From Coriaria nepalensis (taxonomy: Eukaryota; Streptophyta; Magnoliopsida; Cucurbitales; Coriariaceae): a stretch of 64,000 nucleotides of DNA. Under the pieces are notes generated by a model, which was given only the letters and a program-made list of their open reading frames with translations, was not told where the DNA came from and made no database searches. Below are positions 11,354 to 24,540 of this stretch, in pieces (positions within the stretch are counted from its first letter, which is position 1; each line of letters begins with the position of its first letter). Location: the NCBI GenBank assembly GCA_027186245.1, contig CP114483.1, positions 12,234,220 through 12,298,219 of the forward strand, given 5' to 3'. A program made the position numbers and the translations under genes.

Positions 11354-14300
11354 CAATTAATCTATTGAAGACAACAATGCATTCCTTTCGCCTGAAAAAG
11401 CATGTCATTCAGTGTTTTCATGTCATTAAATTGTTTGAAAGCACATCGAACCAATTATATGTCTGCATTTAAAACACTACTTTCATGCATAACTTGCAAA
11501 TGATCTATTGAAGAAAACTATGCATTTTTTTAGCCTTAAAGTCGTATTATTGCATCTCTTTTGGTCATTAAATCATTCAAAATCACTTCGTACGAAATTC
11601 GCAGTTTAAACATGACTTTCGTGCATTACTTGCCGTTGATCGATTCAAGGCAACAACGCATTTGTTTAGCCTTAAAATCATGTCACTGAGTCTCTTGTAG
11701 TCATGAAATCATTTTAATTAATCCGAACGAATTCTATTTTCGCCCTTCAAACATGATTTTCTTACATAACTTGCAATTAATCTATTGAAGACAACAATGC
11801 ATTCCCTTAGCCTTAAAAAACAGGTCATTCGGTCTTTTCATGTCATTAAATTGTTTGAAAGCACATCGAACCAATTATATGTCTGCATTTAAAACACTAC
11901 TTTCATGCATAACTTGCAAATGATCTATTGAAGAAAACTATGCATTTTTTTAGCCTTAAAGTCGTATTATTGCGTCTCTTTTGGTCATTAAATCATTCAA
12001 AATCACTTCGTACGAAATTCGCAGTTTAAACATGACTTTCGTGCATAACTTGCCGTTGATCGATTCAAGGCAACAACGCATTTGTTTAGCCTTAAAATCA
12101 TGTCATTAAGTCTCTTGTAGTCATGAAATCATTTTAATTAATCCGAACGAATTTTATTTTCGCCCTCCAAACATGATTTTCTTACATAACTTGCAATTAA
12201 TCTATTCAAGACAACAATGCATTCCTTTAGCCTTAAAAAGCATGTCATTCAGTCTTTTCATGTCATTAAATTGTTTGAAAGCACGTCGAACCAATTATAT
12301 GTCTGCATTTAAAACACTACTTTCATGCATAACTTGCAAATGATCTATTGAAGAAAACTATGCATTTTTTTAGCCTTAAAGTCGTATTATTGCGTCTCTT
12401 TTGGTCATTAAATCATTCAAAATCACTTCGTACGAAATTCGCAGTTTAAACGTGACTTTCGTGCATTACTTGCCGTTGATCGATTCAAGGCAACAACGCA
12501 TTTCTTTAGCCTTAAAATCATGTCATCGAGTCTCTTGTAGTCATGAAATCATTTTAATTAATCCGAACGAATTCTATTTTCGCGCTTCAAACATGATTTT
12601 CTTACATAACTTGCAATTAATCTATTGAAGACAACAATGCATTCCTTTCGCCTGAAAAAGCATGTCATTCAGTGTTTTCATGTCATTAAATTGTTTGAAA
12701 GCACATCGAACCAATTATATGTCTGCATTTAAAACACTACTTTCATGCATAACTTGCAAATGATCTATTGAAGAAAACTATGCATTTTTTTAGCCTTAAA
12801 GTCGTATTATTGCATCTCTTTTGGTCATTAAATCATTCAAAATCACTTCGTATGAAATTCGCAGTTTAAACATGACTTTCGTGCATTACTTGCCGTTCAT
12901 CGATTCAAGGCAACAACGCATTTGTTTAGCCTTAAAATCATGTCACTGAGTCTCTTGTAGTCATGAAATCATTTTAATTAATCCGAACGAATTCTATTTT
13001 CGCCCTTCAAACATGATTTTCTTACATAACTTGCAATTAATCTATTGAAGACAACAATGCATTCCTTTAGCCTTAAAAAACATGTCATTCAGTCTTTTCA
13101 TGTCATTAAATTGTTTGAAAGCACATCGAACCAATTATATGTCTGCATTTAAAACACTACTTTCACGCATAACTTGCAAATGACCTATTGAAGAAAACTA
13201 TGCATTTTTTTAGCCTTAAAGTCGTATTATTGCGTCTCTTTTGGTCATTAAATCATTCAAAATCACTTCGTACGAAATTCGCAGTTTAAACATGACATTC
13301 GTGCATTACTTGCCGTTGATCGATTCAAGGCAACAACGCATTTGTTTAGCCTTAAAATCATGTCATTGAGTCTCTTGTGCTCATCAAATCATTTTAATTA
13401 ATCTGAACGAATTCTATTTTCGCCCTTCAAACATGATTTTCTTACATAACTTGCAATTAATCTATTGGAGACAACAATGCATTCCTTTAGCCGTAAAAAG
13501 CATGTCATTCAGTCTTTTCATGTCATTAAATTGTTTGAAAGCACATCGAACCAATTCTACGTTTGCATTTAAAACACGACTTTCATGCATTACTTGCAAA
13601 TGATCTACTGAAGAAAACTACACATTTTTTTAGCCTTAAAGTCGTATTATTGCATCTCTTTTAGTCATTAAATCATTCAAAATCACTTCGTACGAAATTC
13701 GCAGTTTAAACATGACTTTCGTGCATTACTTGCCGTTGATCGATTCAAGGCAACAACGCATTTGTTTAGCCTTAAAATCATGTCATTGAGTCTCTTGTAG
13801 TCCTGAAATCATTTTAATTAATCCGAACGAATTCTATTTTCGCCGTTCAAACATGATTTTCTTACATAACTTGCAATTAATCTATTCAAGACAACAATGC
13901 ATTCCTTTAGCCTTAAAAAGCATGTCATTCAGTCTTTTCATGTCATTGAATTGTTTGAAAGCACGTCGAACCAATTCTACGTTTGCATTTAAACACGACT
14001 TTCATGCATTACTTGCAAATGATCTACTGAAGAAAACTATGCATTTATTTAGACTTAAAGTCGTATTATTGCGTCTCTTTTGGTCATTAAATCATTCAAA
14101 ATCACTTCGTACGAAATTCGCAGTTTAAACATGACTTTCGTGCATTACTTGCCGTTGATCGATTCAAGGCAACAACGCATTTCTTTAGCCTTAAAATCAT
14201 GTCATTGAGTCTCTTGTAGTCATGAAATCAGTTTAATTAATCCGAACGAATTCTATTTTCGCCCTTCAAACATGATTTTCTTACATAACTTGCAATTAAT

Positions 14301-14944
14301 CTATTGAAGACAACAATGCATTCCTTTAGCCTTAAAAAGCAAGTCATTCAGTCTTTTCATGTCATTAAATTGTTTGAAAGCACGTCGAACCAATTCTACG
14401 TTTGCATTTAAAACACGACTTTCATGCATTAATTGCAAATGATCTACTGAAGAAAACTATGCATTTTTTTAGCCTTAAAGTCGTATTATTGCGTCTCTTT
14501 TGGTCATTAAATCATTCAAAATCACTTCGTACGAAATTCGCACTTTAAACATGACTTTCATGCATAAATTGCCGTTGATCGATTCAAGGCAACAACGCAT
14601 TTCTTTAGCCTTAAAATCATGTCATTGAGTCTCTTGTAGTCATGAAATCATTCTAAATTAATCCGAAAGAATTCTATTTTTGCCCTTCAAACATGATTTT
14701 CTTACATAACTTGCAATTCATCTATTGGAGACAACAATGCATTCCTTTAGCCTTAAAAAGCATGTCATTCAGTCTTTTCATGTCATTAAATTGTTTGAAA
14801 GCACATCGAACCAATTCTACGTTTGCATTTAAAACACGACTTTCATGCATTACTTGCAAATGATCTACTGAAGAAAACTACGCATTTTTGTAGCCTTAAA
14901 GTCGTATTATTGCGTCTCTTTTAGTCATTAAATCATTCAAAATC

Positions 14945-17236
14945 ACTTCGTACGAAATTCGCAGTTTAAACATGACTTTCGTGCATTACTTGCCGTTCAT
15001 CGATTCAAGGCAACAACGCATTTGTTTAGCCTTAAAATCATGTCATTAAGTCTCTTGTAGTCATGAAATCATTTTAATTAATCCGAACGAATTCTATTTT
15101 CGCCCTCCAAACATGATTTTCTTACATAACTTGCAATTAATCTATTCAAGACAACAATGCATTCCTTTAGCCTTAAAAAGCATGTCATTCAGTCTTTTCA
15201 TGTCATTAAATTGTTTGAAAGCACATCGAACCAATTCTACGTTTGCATTTAAAACACGACTTTCTTGCATTACTTGCAAATGATCTACTGAAGAAAACTA
15301 TGCATTTTTTTAGACTTAAAGTCGTATTATTGCGTCTCTTTAAGTCATTAAATCATTCAAAATCACTTCGTACGAAATTCGCAGTTTAAACGTGACTTTC
15401 GTGCATAACTTGCCGTTGATCGATTCAAGGCTACAACGCATTTGTTTAGCCTTAAAATCATGTCATTGAGTGTCTTGTAGTCATGAAATCATTTTAATTA
15501 ATCCGAACGAATTCTATTTTCGCCCTTCAAACATGATTTTCTTACATAACTTGCAATTAATCTATTGAAGACAACAATGCATTCCTTTAGCCTTAAAAAG
15601 CATGTCATTCAGTCTTTTCATGTCATTGAATTGTTTGAAAGCACGTCGAACCAATTCTACGTTTGCATTTAAAACACGACTTTCATGCATTACTTGCAAA
15701 TGATCTACTGAAGAAAACTATGCATTTTTTTAGACTTAAAGTCGTATTATTGCGTCTCTTTTAGTCATTAAATCATTCAATATCACTTCGTACGAAATTC
15801 GCAGTTTAAACATGACTTTCGTGCATTACTTGCCGTTGATCGATTCAAGGCAACAACGCATTTGTTTAGCCTTAAAATCATGTCATTGAGTCTCTTGTAG
15901 TCATGAAATCATTTTAATTAATCCGAACGAATTCTATTTTCGCCCTTCAAACATGATTTTCTTACATAACTTGCAATTAATCTATTGAAGACAACAATGC
16001 ATTCCTTTAGCCTTAAAAAGCATGTCATTTTAGTCTTTTCATATCATTAAATTGTTTGAAAGCACATCGAACCAATTATATGTCTGCATTTAAAACACTA
16101 CTTTCATGCATAACTTGCAAATGATCTATTCAAGAAAACTATGCATTTTTTTAGCCTTAAAGTCGTATTATTGCATCTCTTTTGGTCATTAAATCATTCA
16201 AAATCACTTCGTACGAAATTCGCAGTTTAAACATGACTTTCGTGCATTACTTGCCGTTCATCGATTCAAGGCAACAACGCATTTGTTTAGCCTTAAAATC
16301 ATGTCATTAAGTCTCTTGTAGTCATGAAATCATTTTAATTAATCCGAACGAATTCTATTTTCGCCCTCCAAACATGATTTTCTTACATAACTTGCAATTA
16401 ATCTATTCAAGACAACAATGCATTCCTTTAGCCTTAAAAAGCATGTCATTCAGTCTTTTCATGTCATTAAATTGTTTGAAAGCACGTCGAACCAATTCTA
16501 CGTTTGCATTTAAAACACGACTTTCATGCATTACTTGCAAATGATCTACTGAAGAAAACTATGCATTTTTTTAGACTTAAAGTCGTATTATTGCATCTCT
16601 TTAAGTCATTAAATCATTCAAAATCACTTCGTACGAAATTCGCAGTTTAAACGTGACTTTCGTGCATAACTTGCCGTTGATCGATTCAAGGCTACAACGC
16701 ATTTGTTTAGCCTTAAAATCATGTCATTGAGTCTCTTGTAGTCATGAAATCATTTTAATTAATCCGAACGAATTCTATTTTCGCCCTTCAAACATGATTT
16801 TCTTACATAACTTGCAATTAATCTATTGAAGACAACAATGCATTCCTTTAGCCTTAAAAAGCATGTCATTCAGTCTTTTCATGTCATTGAATTGTTTGAA
16901 AGCACGTCGAACCAATTCTACGTTTGCATTTAAAACACGACTTTCATGCATTACTTTCAAATGATCTACTGAAGAAAACTATGCATTTTTTTAGACTTAA
17001 AGTCGTATTATTGCGTCTCTTTTAGTCATTAAATCATTCAATATCACTTCGTACGAAATTCGCAGTTTAAACATGACTTTCGTGCATTACTTGCCGTTGA
17101 TCGATTCAAGGCAACAACGCATTTGTTTAGCCTTACAATCATGTCATTGAGTCTCTTGTAGTCATGAAATCATTTTAATTAATCCGAACGAATTCTATTT
17201 TCGCCCTTCAAACATGATTTTCTTACATAACTTGCA
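14945..17236. repeat. Three-monomer duplication, 1261-bp offset
   Basis: About 14,945-15,975 matches about 16,205-17,236 with an offset of 1261 bp. Shared markers in order: GTCATTAAGTCTC, CGCCCTCCAAACATG, CTATTCAAGAC, TCTCTTTAAGTC, AAACGTGAC, GGCTACAACGC, GTCATTGAATTG and TCAATATCAC. The extra base over 1260 comes from CATTTTAGTC near 16,028. Edges are approximate. Confidence 0.75.
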
Positions 17237-17999
17237 ATTAATCTATTGAAGACAACAATGCATTCCTTTCGCCTGAAAAAGCATGTCATTCAGTGTTTTC
17301 ATGTCATTAAATTGTTTGAAAGCACATCGAACCAATTATATGTCTGCATTTAAAACACTACTTTCATGCATAACTTGCAAATGATCTATTGAAGAAAACT
17401 ATGCATTTTTTTAGCCTTAAAGTCGTATTATTGCATCTCTTTTGGTCATTAAATCATTCAAAATCACTTCGTATGAAATTCGCAGTTTAAACATGACTTT
17501 CGTGCATTACTTGCCGTTCATCGATTCAAGGCAACAACGCATTTGTTTAGCCTTAAAATCATGTCACTGAGTCTCTTGTAGTCATGAAATCATTTTAATT
17601 AATCCGAACGAATTCTATTTTCGCCCTTCAAACATGATTTTCTTACATAACTTGCAATTAATCTATTGAAGACAACAATGCATTCCTTTAGCCTGAAAAA
17701 GCATGTCATTCAGTGTTTTCATGTCATTAAATTGTTTGAAAGCACATCGAACCAATTATATGTCTGCATTTAAAACACTACTTTCACGCATAACTTGCAA
17801 ATGACCTATTGAAGAAAACTATGCATTTTTTTAGCCTTAAAGTCGTATTATTGCGTCTCTTTTGGTCATTAAATCATTCAAAATCACTTCGTACGAAATT
17901 CGCAGTTTAAACATGACTTTCGTGCATTACTTGCCGTTCATCGATTCAAGGCAACAACGCATTTGTTTAGCCTTAAAATCATGTCATTGAGTCTCTTGT

Positions 18000-20900
18000 A
18001 GTCATGAAATCATTCTATTTAATCCGAACGAATCCTATTTTCGCCCTTCCAACATGATTTTCTTACATAACTTGCAATTAATCTATTGGAGACAACAATG
18101 CATTCCTTTAGCCTTAAAAAGCATGTTATTCAGTCTTTTCATGTCATTAAATTGTTTGAAAGCACGTCGAACCAATTCTATGTTTGCATTTAAAACACGA
18201 CTTTCATGCATAACTTGCAAATGATCTATTGAAGAAAACTATGCATTTTTTTATCCTAAAAGTTGTATTATTGCGTCTGTTTTACTCATTAAATCATTCA
18301 AAATCACTTCATTCGAAATTCGCACTTTAAACATGACTTTTGTGCATAAATTGCCGTTCATCGATTTAAGGCAATAACGCATTTGTTTAGCCTTAAAATC
18401 ATGTCATTGAGTCTCTTGTAGTCATGAAATCATTCTAAATTAATCGGAACGAATTCTATTATTGCCCTTCAAACATGATTTTCTTACATAACTTGCAATT
18501 AATCTATTGAAGACAACAATGCATTCCTTTAGCCTTAAAAACCATCTCATTCAGTCTGTTCATGTCATTAAATTGTTTGAAAGCATGTCGAACCGATTCT
18601 ATGTTTGCATTTAAAACACGACTTTCATGCATAACTTGCAAACGATCTATTGAAGAAAACTATGCATTTTTTTAGCCTTAAAATCGTATTCTTGCGTCTC
18701 TTTTAGTCATTAAATCATTCAAAATCACTTCATACGAAATTCGCACTTTAAACACGACTTTCGTGCATAACCTGCCGTCGATCGATTCAAAGCAACAACG
18801 CATTTGTGTAGCCTTAAAATGATGTGATTGAGTCTCTTGTAGTCATGAAATCATTTTTATTAATCCGAACGAATTCTATTTTCGCCCTTCAAACATGATT
18901 TTCTTACATAACTTGCAATTAATCTATTGAAGACAACAATGCATTCCTTTTGCCTTAAAAAGCATGTCATTCAGTCTTTTCATGTCATTAAATTGTTTGA
19001 AAGCACGTCGAACCAATTCTATGTTTGCATTTAAAACACGACTTTCATGCATAACCCGCAAATGATCTATTGACGAAAACTATGCATTTTTTTATCCTAA
19101 AAGTCGTATTATTGCGTCTGTTTTACTCATTAAATCATTCAAAATCACTTCATACGAAATTCGCACTTTAAACATGACTTTTGTGCATAAATTGCCGTTC
19201 ATCGATTCAAGGCAACAACGCATTTGTTTAGCCTTAAAATCATGTCATTGAGTCTCTTGTAGTCATGAAATCATTCTAGATTAATCCGAACGAATTCTAT
19301 TTTCGCCCTTCAAACATGATTTTCTTACATAACTTGCAATTAATCTATTGAAGACAACACTGCATTCCTTTAGCCTTAAAAAGCATGTCATTCAGTCTTT
19401 TCATGTCATTGAATTGTTTGAAAGCACGTCGAACCAATTCTACGTTTGCATTTAAAACACGACTTTCATGCATTACTTGCAAATGATCTACTGAAGAAAA
19501 CTATGCATTTTTTTAGACTTAAAGTCGTATTATTGCATCTCTTTAAGTCATTAAATCATTCAAAATCACTTCGTACGAAATTCGCAGTTTAAACGTGACT
19601 TTCGTGCATAACTTGCCGTTGATCGATTCAAGGCTACAACGCATTTGTTTAGCCTTAAAATCATGTCATTGAGTCTCTTGTAGTCATGAAATCATTTTAA
19701 TTAATCCGAACGAATTCTATTTTCGCCCTTCAAACATGATTTTCTTACATAACTTGCAATTAATCTATTGAAGACAACAATGCATTCCTTTAGCCTTAAA
19801 AAGCATGTCATTCAGTCTTTTCATGTCATTGAATTGTTTGAAAGCACGTCGAACCAATTCTACGTTTGCATTTAAAACACGACTTTCATGCATTACTTTC
19901 AAATGATCTACTGAAGAAAACTATGCATTTTTTTAGACTTAAAGTCGTATTATTGCGTCTCTTTTAGTCATTAAATCATTCAATATCACTTCGTACGAAA
20001 TTCGCAGTTTAAACATGACTTTCGTGCATTACTTGCCGTTGATCGATTCAAGGCAACAACGCATTTGTTTAGCCTTACAATCATGTCATTGAGTCTCTTG
20101 TAGTCATGAAATCATTTTAATTAATCCGAACGAATTCTATTTTCGCCCTTCAAACATGATTTTCTTACATAACTTGCAATTAATCTATTGAAGACAACAA
20201 TGCATTCCTTTAGCCTTAAAAAGCATGTCATTCAGTCTTTTCATGTCATTAAATTGTTTGAAAGCACATCGAACCAATTATATGTCTGCATTTAAAACAT
20301 TACTTTCATGCATAACTTGCAAATGATCTATTGAAGAAAACTATGCATTTTTTTAGCCTTAAAGTCGTATTATTGCGTCTCTTTTGGTCATTAAATCATT
20401 CAAAATCACTTCGTACGAAATTCGCAGTTTAAACATGACTTTCGAGCATAACTTGCCGTTCATCGATTCAAGGCAACAACGCATTTGTTTAGCCTTAAAA
20501 TCATGTCATTGAGTCTCTTGTAGTCATGAAATCATTTTAATTAGTCCGAACGAATTCTATTTTCGCCCTTCAAACATGATTTTCTTACATAACTTGCAAT
20601 TAATCTATTGAAGACAACAATGCATTCCTTTAGCCTGAAAAAGCATGTCATTCAGTCTTTTCATGTCATTAAATTGTTTGAAAGCACGTCGAACCAATTC
20701 TATGTTTGCATTTAAAACACGACTTTCATGCATAACTTGCAAATGATCTATTGAAGAAAACTATGCATTTTTTTAGCTTTAAAGTCGTATGCTTGCGTCT
20801 CTTTTAGTCATTAAATCATTCAAAATCACTTCATCCGAAATTCGCACTTTAAACATGACTTTCGTGCATAAATTGCCGTTGATTGATTCAAGGCAACAAC

Positions 20901-22733
20901 GCATTTGTTTAGCCTTAAAATCATGTCATTGAGTCTCTTGTAGTCATGAAATCATTTCAATTAATCCGAACGAATTCTATTTTGACCCTTCGAACATGAT
21001 TTTCTTACATAACTTGCAATTAATCTATTGAAGACAACACTGCATTCCTTTAGCCTTAAAAAGCATGTCATTCAGTCTTTTCATGTCATTAAATTGTTTG
21101 AAAGCACGTCGAACCAATTCTATGTTTGCATTTAAAACACGACTTTCATGCATAACTTGCAAATGATCTATTGAAGAAAACTATGCATTTTTTTAGCCTT
21201 AAAGTCGTATTCTTGCGTCTCTTTTAGTCATTAAATCATTCAAAATCACTTCATACGAAATTCGCACTTTAAAAATGACTTTCGTGCATAACTTGCCGTG
21301 GATCGATTCAAGGCAACAACGCATTTGTTTAGCCTAAAAATCATGTCGTTGAGTCTCTTGTAGTCATGAAATCATTCTATTTAATCCGAACGAATCCTAT
21401 TTTCGCCCTTCCAACATGATTTTCTTACATAACTTGCAATTAATCTATTGGAGACAACAATGCATTCCTTTAGCCTTAAAAAGCATGTTATTCAGTCTTT
21501 TCATGTCATTAAATTGTTTGAAAGCACGTCGAACCAATTCTATGTTTGCATTTAAAACACGACTTTCATGCATAACTTGCAAATGATCTATTGAAGAAAA
21601 CTATGCATTTTTTTATCCTAAAAGTCGTATTATTGCGTCTGTTTTACTCATTAAATCATTCAAAATCACTTCATACGAAATTCGCACTTTAAACATGACT
21701 TTTGTGCATAAATTGCCGTTCATCGATTCAAGGCAATAACGCATTTGTTTAGCCTTAAAATCATGTCATTGAGTCTCTTGTAGTCATGAAATCATTCTAA
21801 ATTAATCCGAACGAATTCTATTATTGCCCTTCAAACATGATTTTCTTACATAACTTGCAATTAATCTATTGAAGACAACAATGCATTCCTTTAGCCTTAA
21901 AAACCATCTCATTCAGTCTGTTCATGTCATTAAATTGTTTGAAAGCACGTCGAACCAATTCTATGTTTGCATTTAAAACACGACTTTCATGGATAACTTG
22001 CAAATGATCTATCGAAGAAAACTATGCATTTTCTTAGCCTTAAAGTCGTATTCTTGCGTCTCTTTTAGTCATTATATTATTCAAAATCACTTCATACGAA
22101 ATTCGCACTTTAAACATGACTTTTGTGCATAAATTGCCGTTCATCGATTCAAGGCAATAACGCATTTGTTTAGCCTTAAAATCATGTCATTGAGTCTCTT
22201 GTAGTCATGAAATCATTCTAAATTAATCCGAACGAATTCTATTATTGCCCTTCAAACATGATTTTCTTACATAACTTGCAATTAATCTATTGAAGACAAC
22301 AATGCATTCCTTTTGCCTTAAAAAGCATGTCATTCAGTCTTTTCATGTCATTAAATTGTTTGAAAGCACGTCGAACCAATTCTATGTTTGCATTTAAAAC
22401 ACGACTTTCATGCATAACCCGCAAATGATCTATTGACGAAAACTATGCATTTTTTTATCCTAAAAGTCGTATTATTGCGTCTGTTTTACTCATTAAATCA
22501 TTCAAAATCACTTCATACGAAATTCGCACTTTAAACATGACTTTTGTGCATAAATTGCCGTTCATCGATTCAAGGCAACAACGCATTTGTTTAGCCTTAA
22601 AATCATGTCATTGAGTCTCTTGTAGTCATGAAATCATTCTAGATTAATCCGAACGAATTCTATTTTCGCCCTTCAAACATGATTTTCTTACATAACTTGC
22701 AATTAATCTATTGAAGACAACACTGCATTCCTT
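18000..22733. repeat. Eight-monomer duplication, 3362-bp offset
   Basis: About 18,000-19,370 pairs with about 21,362-22,733. Shared rare variants: CATTCTATTTAATCC with AATCCTATTTTC (18,011 and 21,373), GCATGTTATTC, ACCATCTCATTC with TCTGTTC (18,541 and 21,903), CCTTTTGCC, and CATAACCCGC with TTGACGAAAAC (19,051 and 22,414). The offset is 3362-3363 bp, or eight monomers. The middle monomer's B and C subunits differ between the copies, so one copy was patched afterwards. Confidence 0.75.
19430..20205. repeat. Domain-2 block transplanted into domain 3
   Basis: This segment matches about 16,490-17,263 with an offset of 2942 bp, seven monomers. Both copies have GCATCTCTTTAAGTC, AAACGTGAC, GGCTACAACG, GTCATTGAATTG, CATTACTTTCAAATG and the very rare GCCTTACAATC (17,131 and 20,073). 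Flanking monomers on both sides belong to the domain-3 subfamily or to other haplotypes, so the match is confined to roughly two monomers. Confidence 0.75.
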
Positions 22734-24540
22734 TAGCCTTAAAAAGCATGTCATTCAGTCTTTTCATGTCATTAAATTGTTTGAAAGCACGTCGAACCAA
22801 TTCTATGTTTGCATTTAAAACCCGACTTTCATGCATAACTTGCAAATGATATATTGAAGAAAACTATGCATTTTTTTAGCCTTAAAGTCGTATTCTTGCG
22901 TCTCCTTTAGTCATTAAATCATTCAAAATCACTTCATACGAAATTCGCACTTTAAAAATGACTTTCGTGCATAACTTGCCATTGATCGATTGAGGCAACA
23001 ACGCATTTGTTTAGCCTTAAAATCATGTGATTGAGTCTCTTGTAGTCATGAAATCATTCTAAATTAATCCGAACGAATTCTATTTTCGCCCTTCGAACAT
23101 GATTTTCTTACCTAACTTGCAATTAATCTATTGAAGACAACACTGCATTCCGTTAGGCTTAAAAAGCATGTCATTCAGTCTTTTCATGTCATTAAATTGT
23201 TTGAAAGCACGTCGAACCAATTCTATGTTTGCATTTAAAACACGACTTTCATGCATAACTTGCAAATGATCTATTGAAGAAAACTATGCATTTTTTTATC
23301 CTAAAAGTCGTATTATTGCGTCTGTTTTACTCATTAAATTATTCAAAATCACTTCATACGAAATTCGCACTTTAAACATGACTTTCGTGCATAAATTGCC
23401 GTTGATCGATTCAAGGCAACAACGCATTTGTCTAGCCTTAAAATCATGTCATTGAGTCTCTTGTAGTCATGAAATCATTCTAAATTAATCCGAACGAATT
23501 CTATTTTCGTCCTTCAAACATGATTTTCTTACATAACTTGCAATTAATCTATTGAAGACAACACTGCATTCCTTTAGCCTTAAAAAGCGTGTCATTCAGT
23601 CTTTTCATGTCATTAAATTGTTTGAAAGCACGTCGAACCAATTCTATGTTTGCATTTAAAACACGACTTTCATGCATAACTTGCAAATGATCTATTGAAG
23701 AAAACTATGCATTTATTTAGCCTTAAAGTCGTATTATTGCGTCTCTTTTGGTCATTAAATCATTCAAAATCACTTCGTACGAAATTCGCAGTTTAAACAT
23801 CACTTTCGTGCATAACTTGCCGTTCATCAATTCAAGGCAAAAAATCATTTGTTTTAGCCTTAAAATCATGTCATTGAGTCTCTTGTAGTCATGAAATCAT
23901 TCTAAATTAATCCGAACGAATTCTATTTTCGCCCTTCGAACATGATTTTCTTACATAACTTGCAATTAATCTATTGAAGACAACACTGCATTCCATTAGG
24001 CTTAAAAAGCATGTCATTCAGTCTTTTCATGTCATTAAATTGTTTGAAAGCACGTCGAACCAATTCTATGTTTGCATTTAAAACACGACTTTCATGCATA
24101 ACTTGCAAATGATCTATTGAAGAAAACTATGCATTTTTTTATCCTAAAAGTCGTATTATTGCGTCTGTTTTACTCATTAAATCATTCAAAATCACTTCAT
24201 ACGAAATTCGCACTTTAAACATGACTTTCGTGCATAAATTGCCGTTGATCGATTCAAGGCAACAACGCATTTGTTTAGCCTTAAAATCATGTCATTGAGT
24301 CTCTTGTAGTCGTGAAATCATTCTAAATTAATCCGAACGAATTCTATTTTCGCCCTTCAAACATGATTTTCTTACATAACTTGCAATTAATCTATTGAAG
24401 ACAACACTGCATTCCTTTAGCCTTAAAAAGCATGTCATTCAGTCTATTCATGTCATTAAATTGTTTGAAAGCACGTCGAACCAATTCTATGTTTGCATTT
24501 AAAACACGACTTTCATGCATAACTTGCAAATGATCTATTG

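Larger units (their letters stand above)
7573..17990. repeat. Array domain 2: mostly 420-bp monomers
   Basis: Monomers here are almost all exactly 420 bp with the CATTTTAATTAAT form of C. A subunits of the ACATCGAACCAATTATATG and CAATTCTACG haplotypes appear for the first time, together with CATTACTTG in place of CATAACTTG. Exceptions of the 421-bp type are the monomer ending at 11353 and one near 14655. A one-base deletion near 13990 (CATTTAAACACG) leaves one frame open for 91 codons, which is incidental. Confidence 0.8.

Noticed and set aside
13853..14128. 91-codon plus-strand open frame, the longest in the window
   Set aside because: It spans ordinary satellite monomers and stays open only because of a one-base deletion near 13,990. 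No start context, domain or independent conservation; its parts recur wherever the same monomer haplotype occurs.
23990..24010. Telomere-like TTAGGC stretch (CATTAGGCTTAAAA)
   Set aside because: A single substitution variant of TTTAGCCTTAAA in a few monomers (also 23,153, 28,620 and 31,563); not repeated in tandem as telomeric DNA would be.
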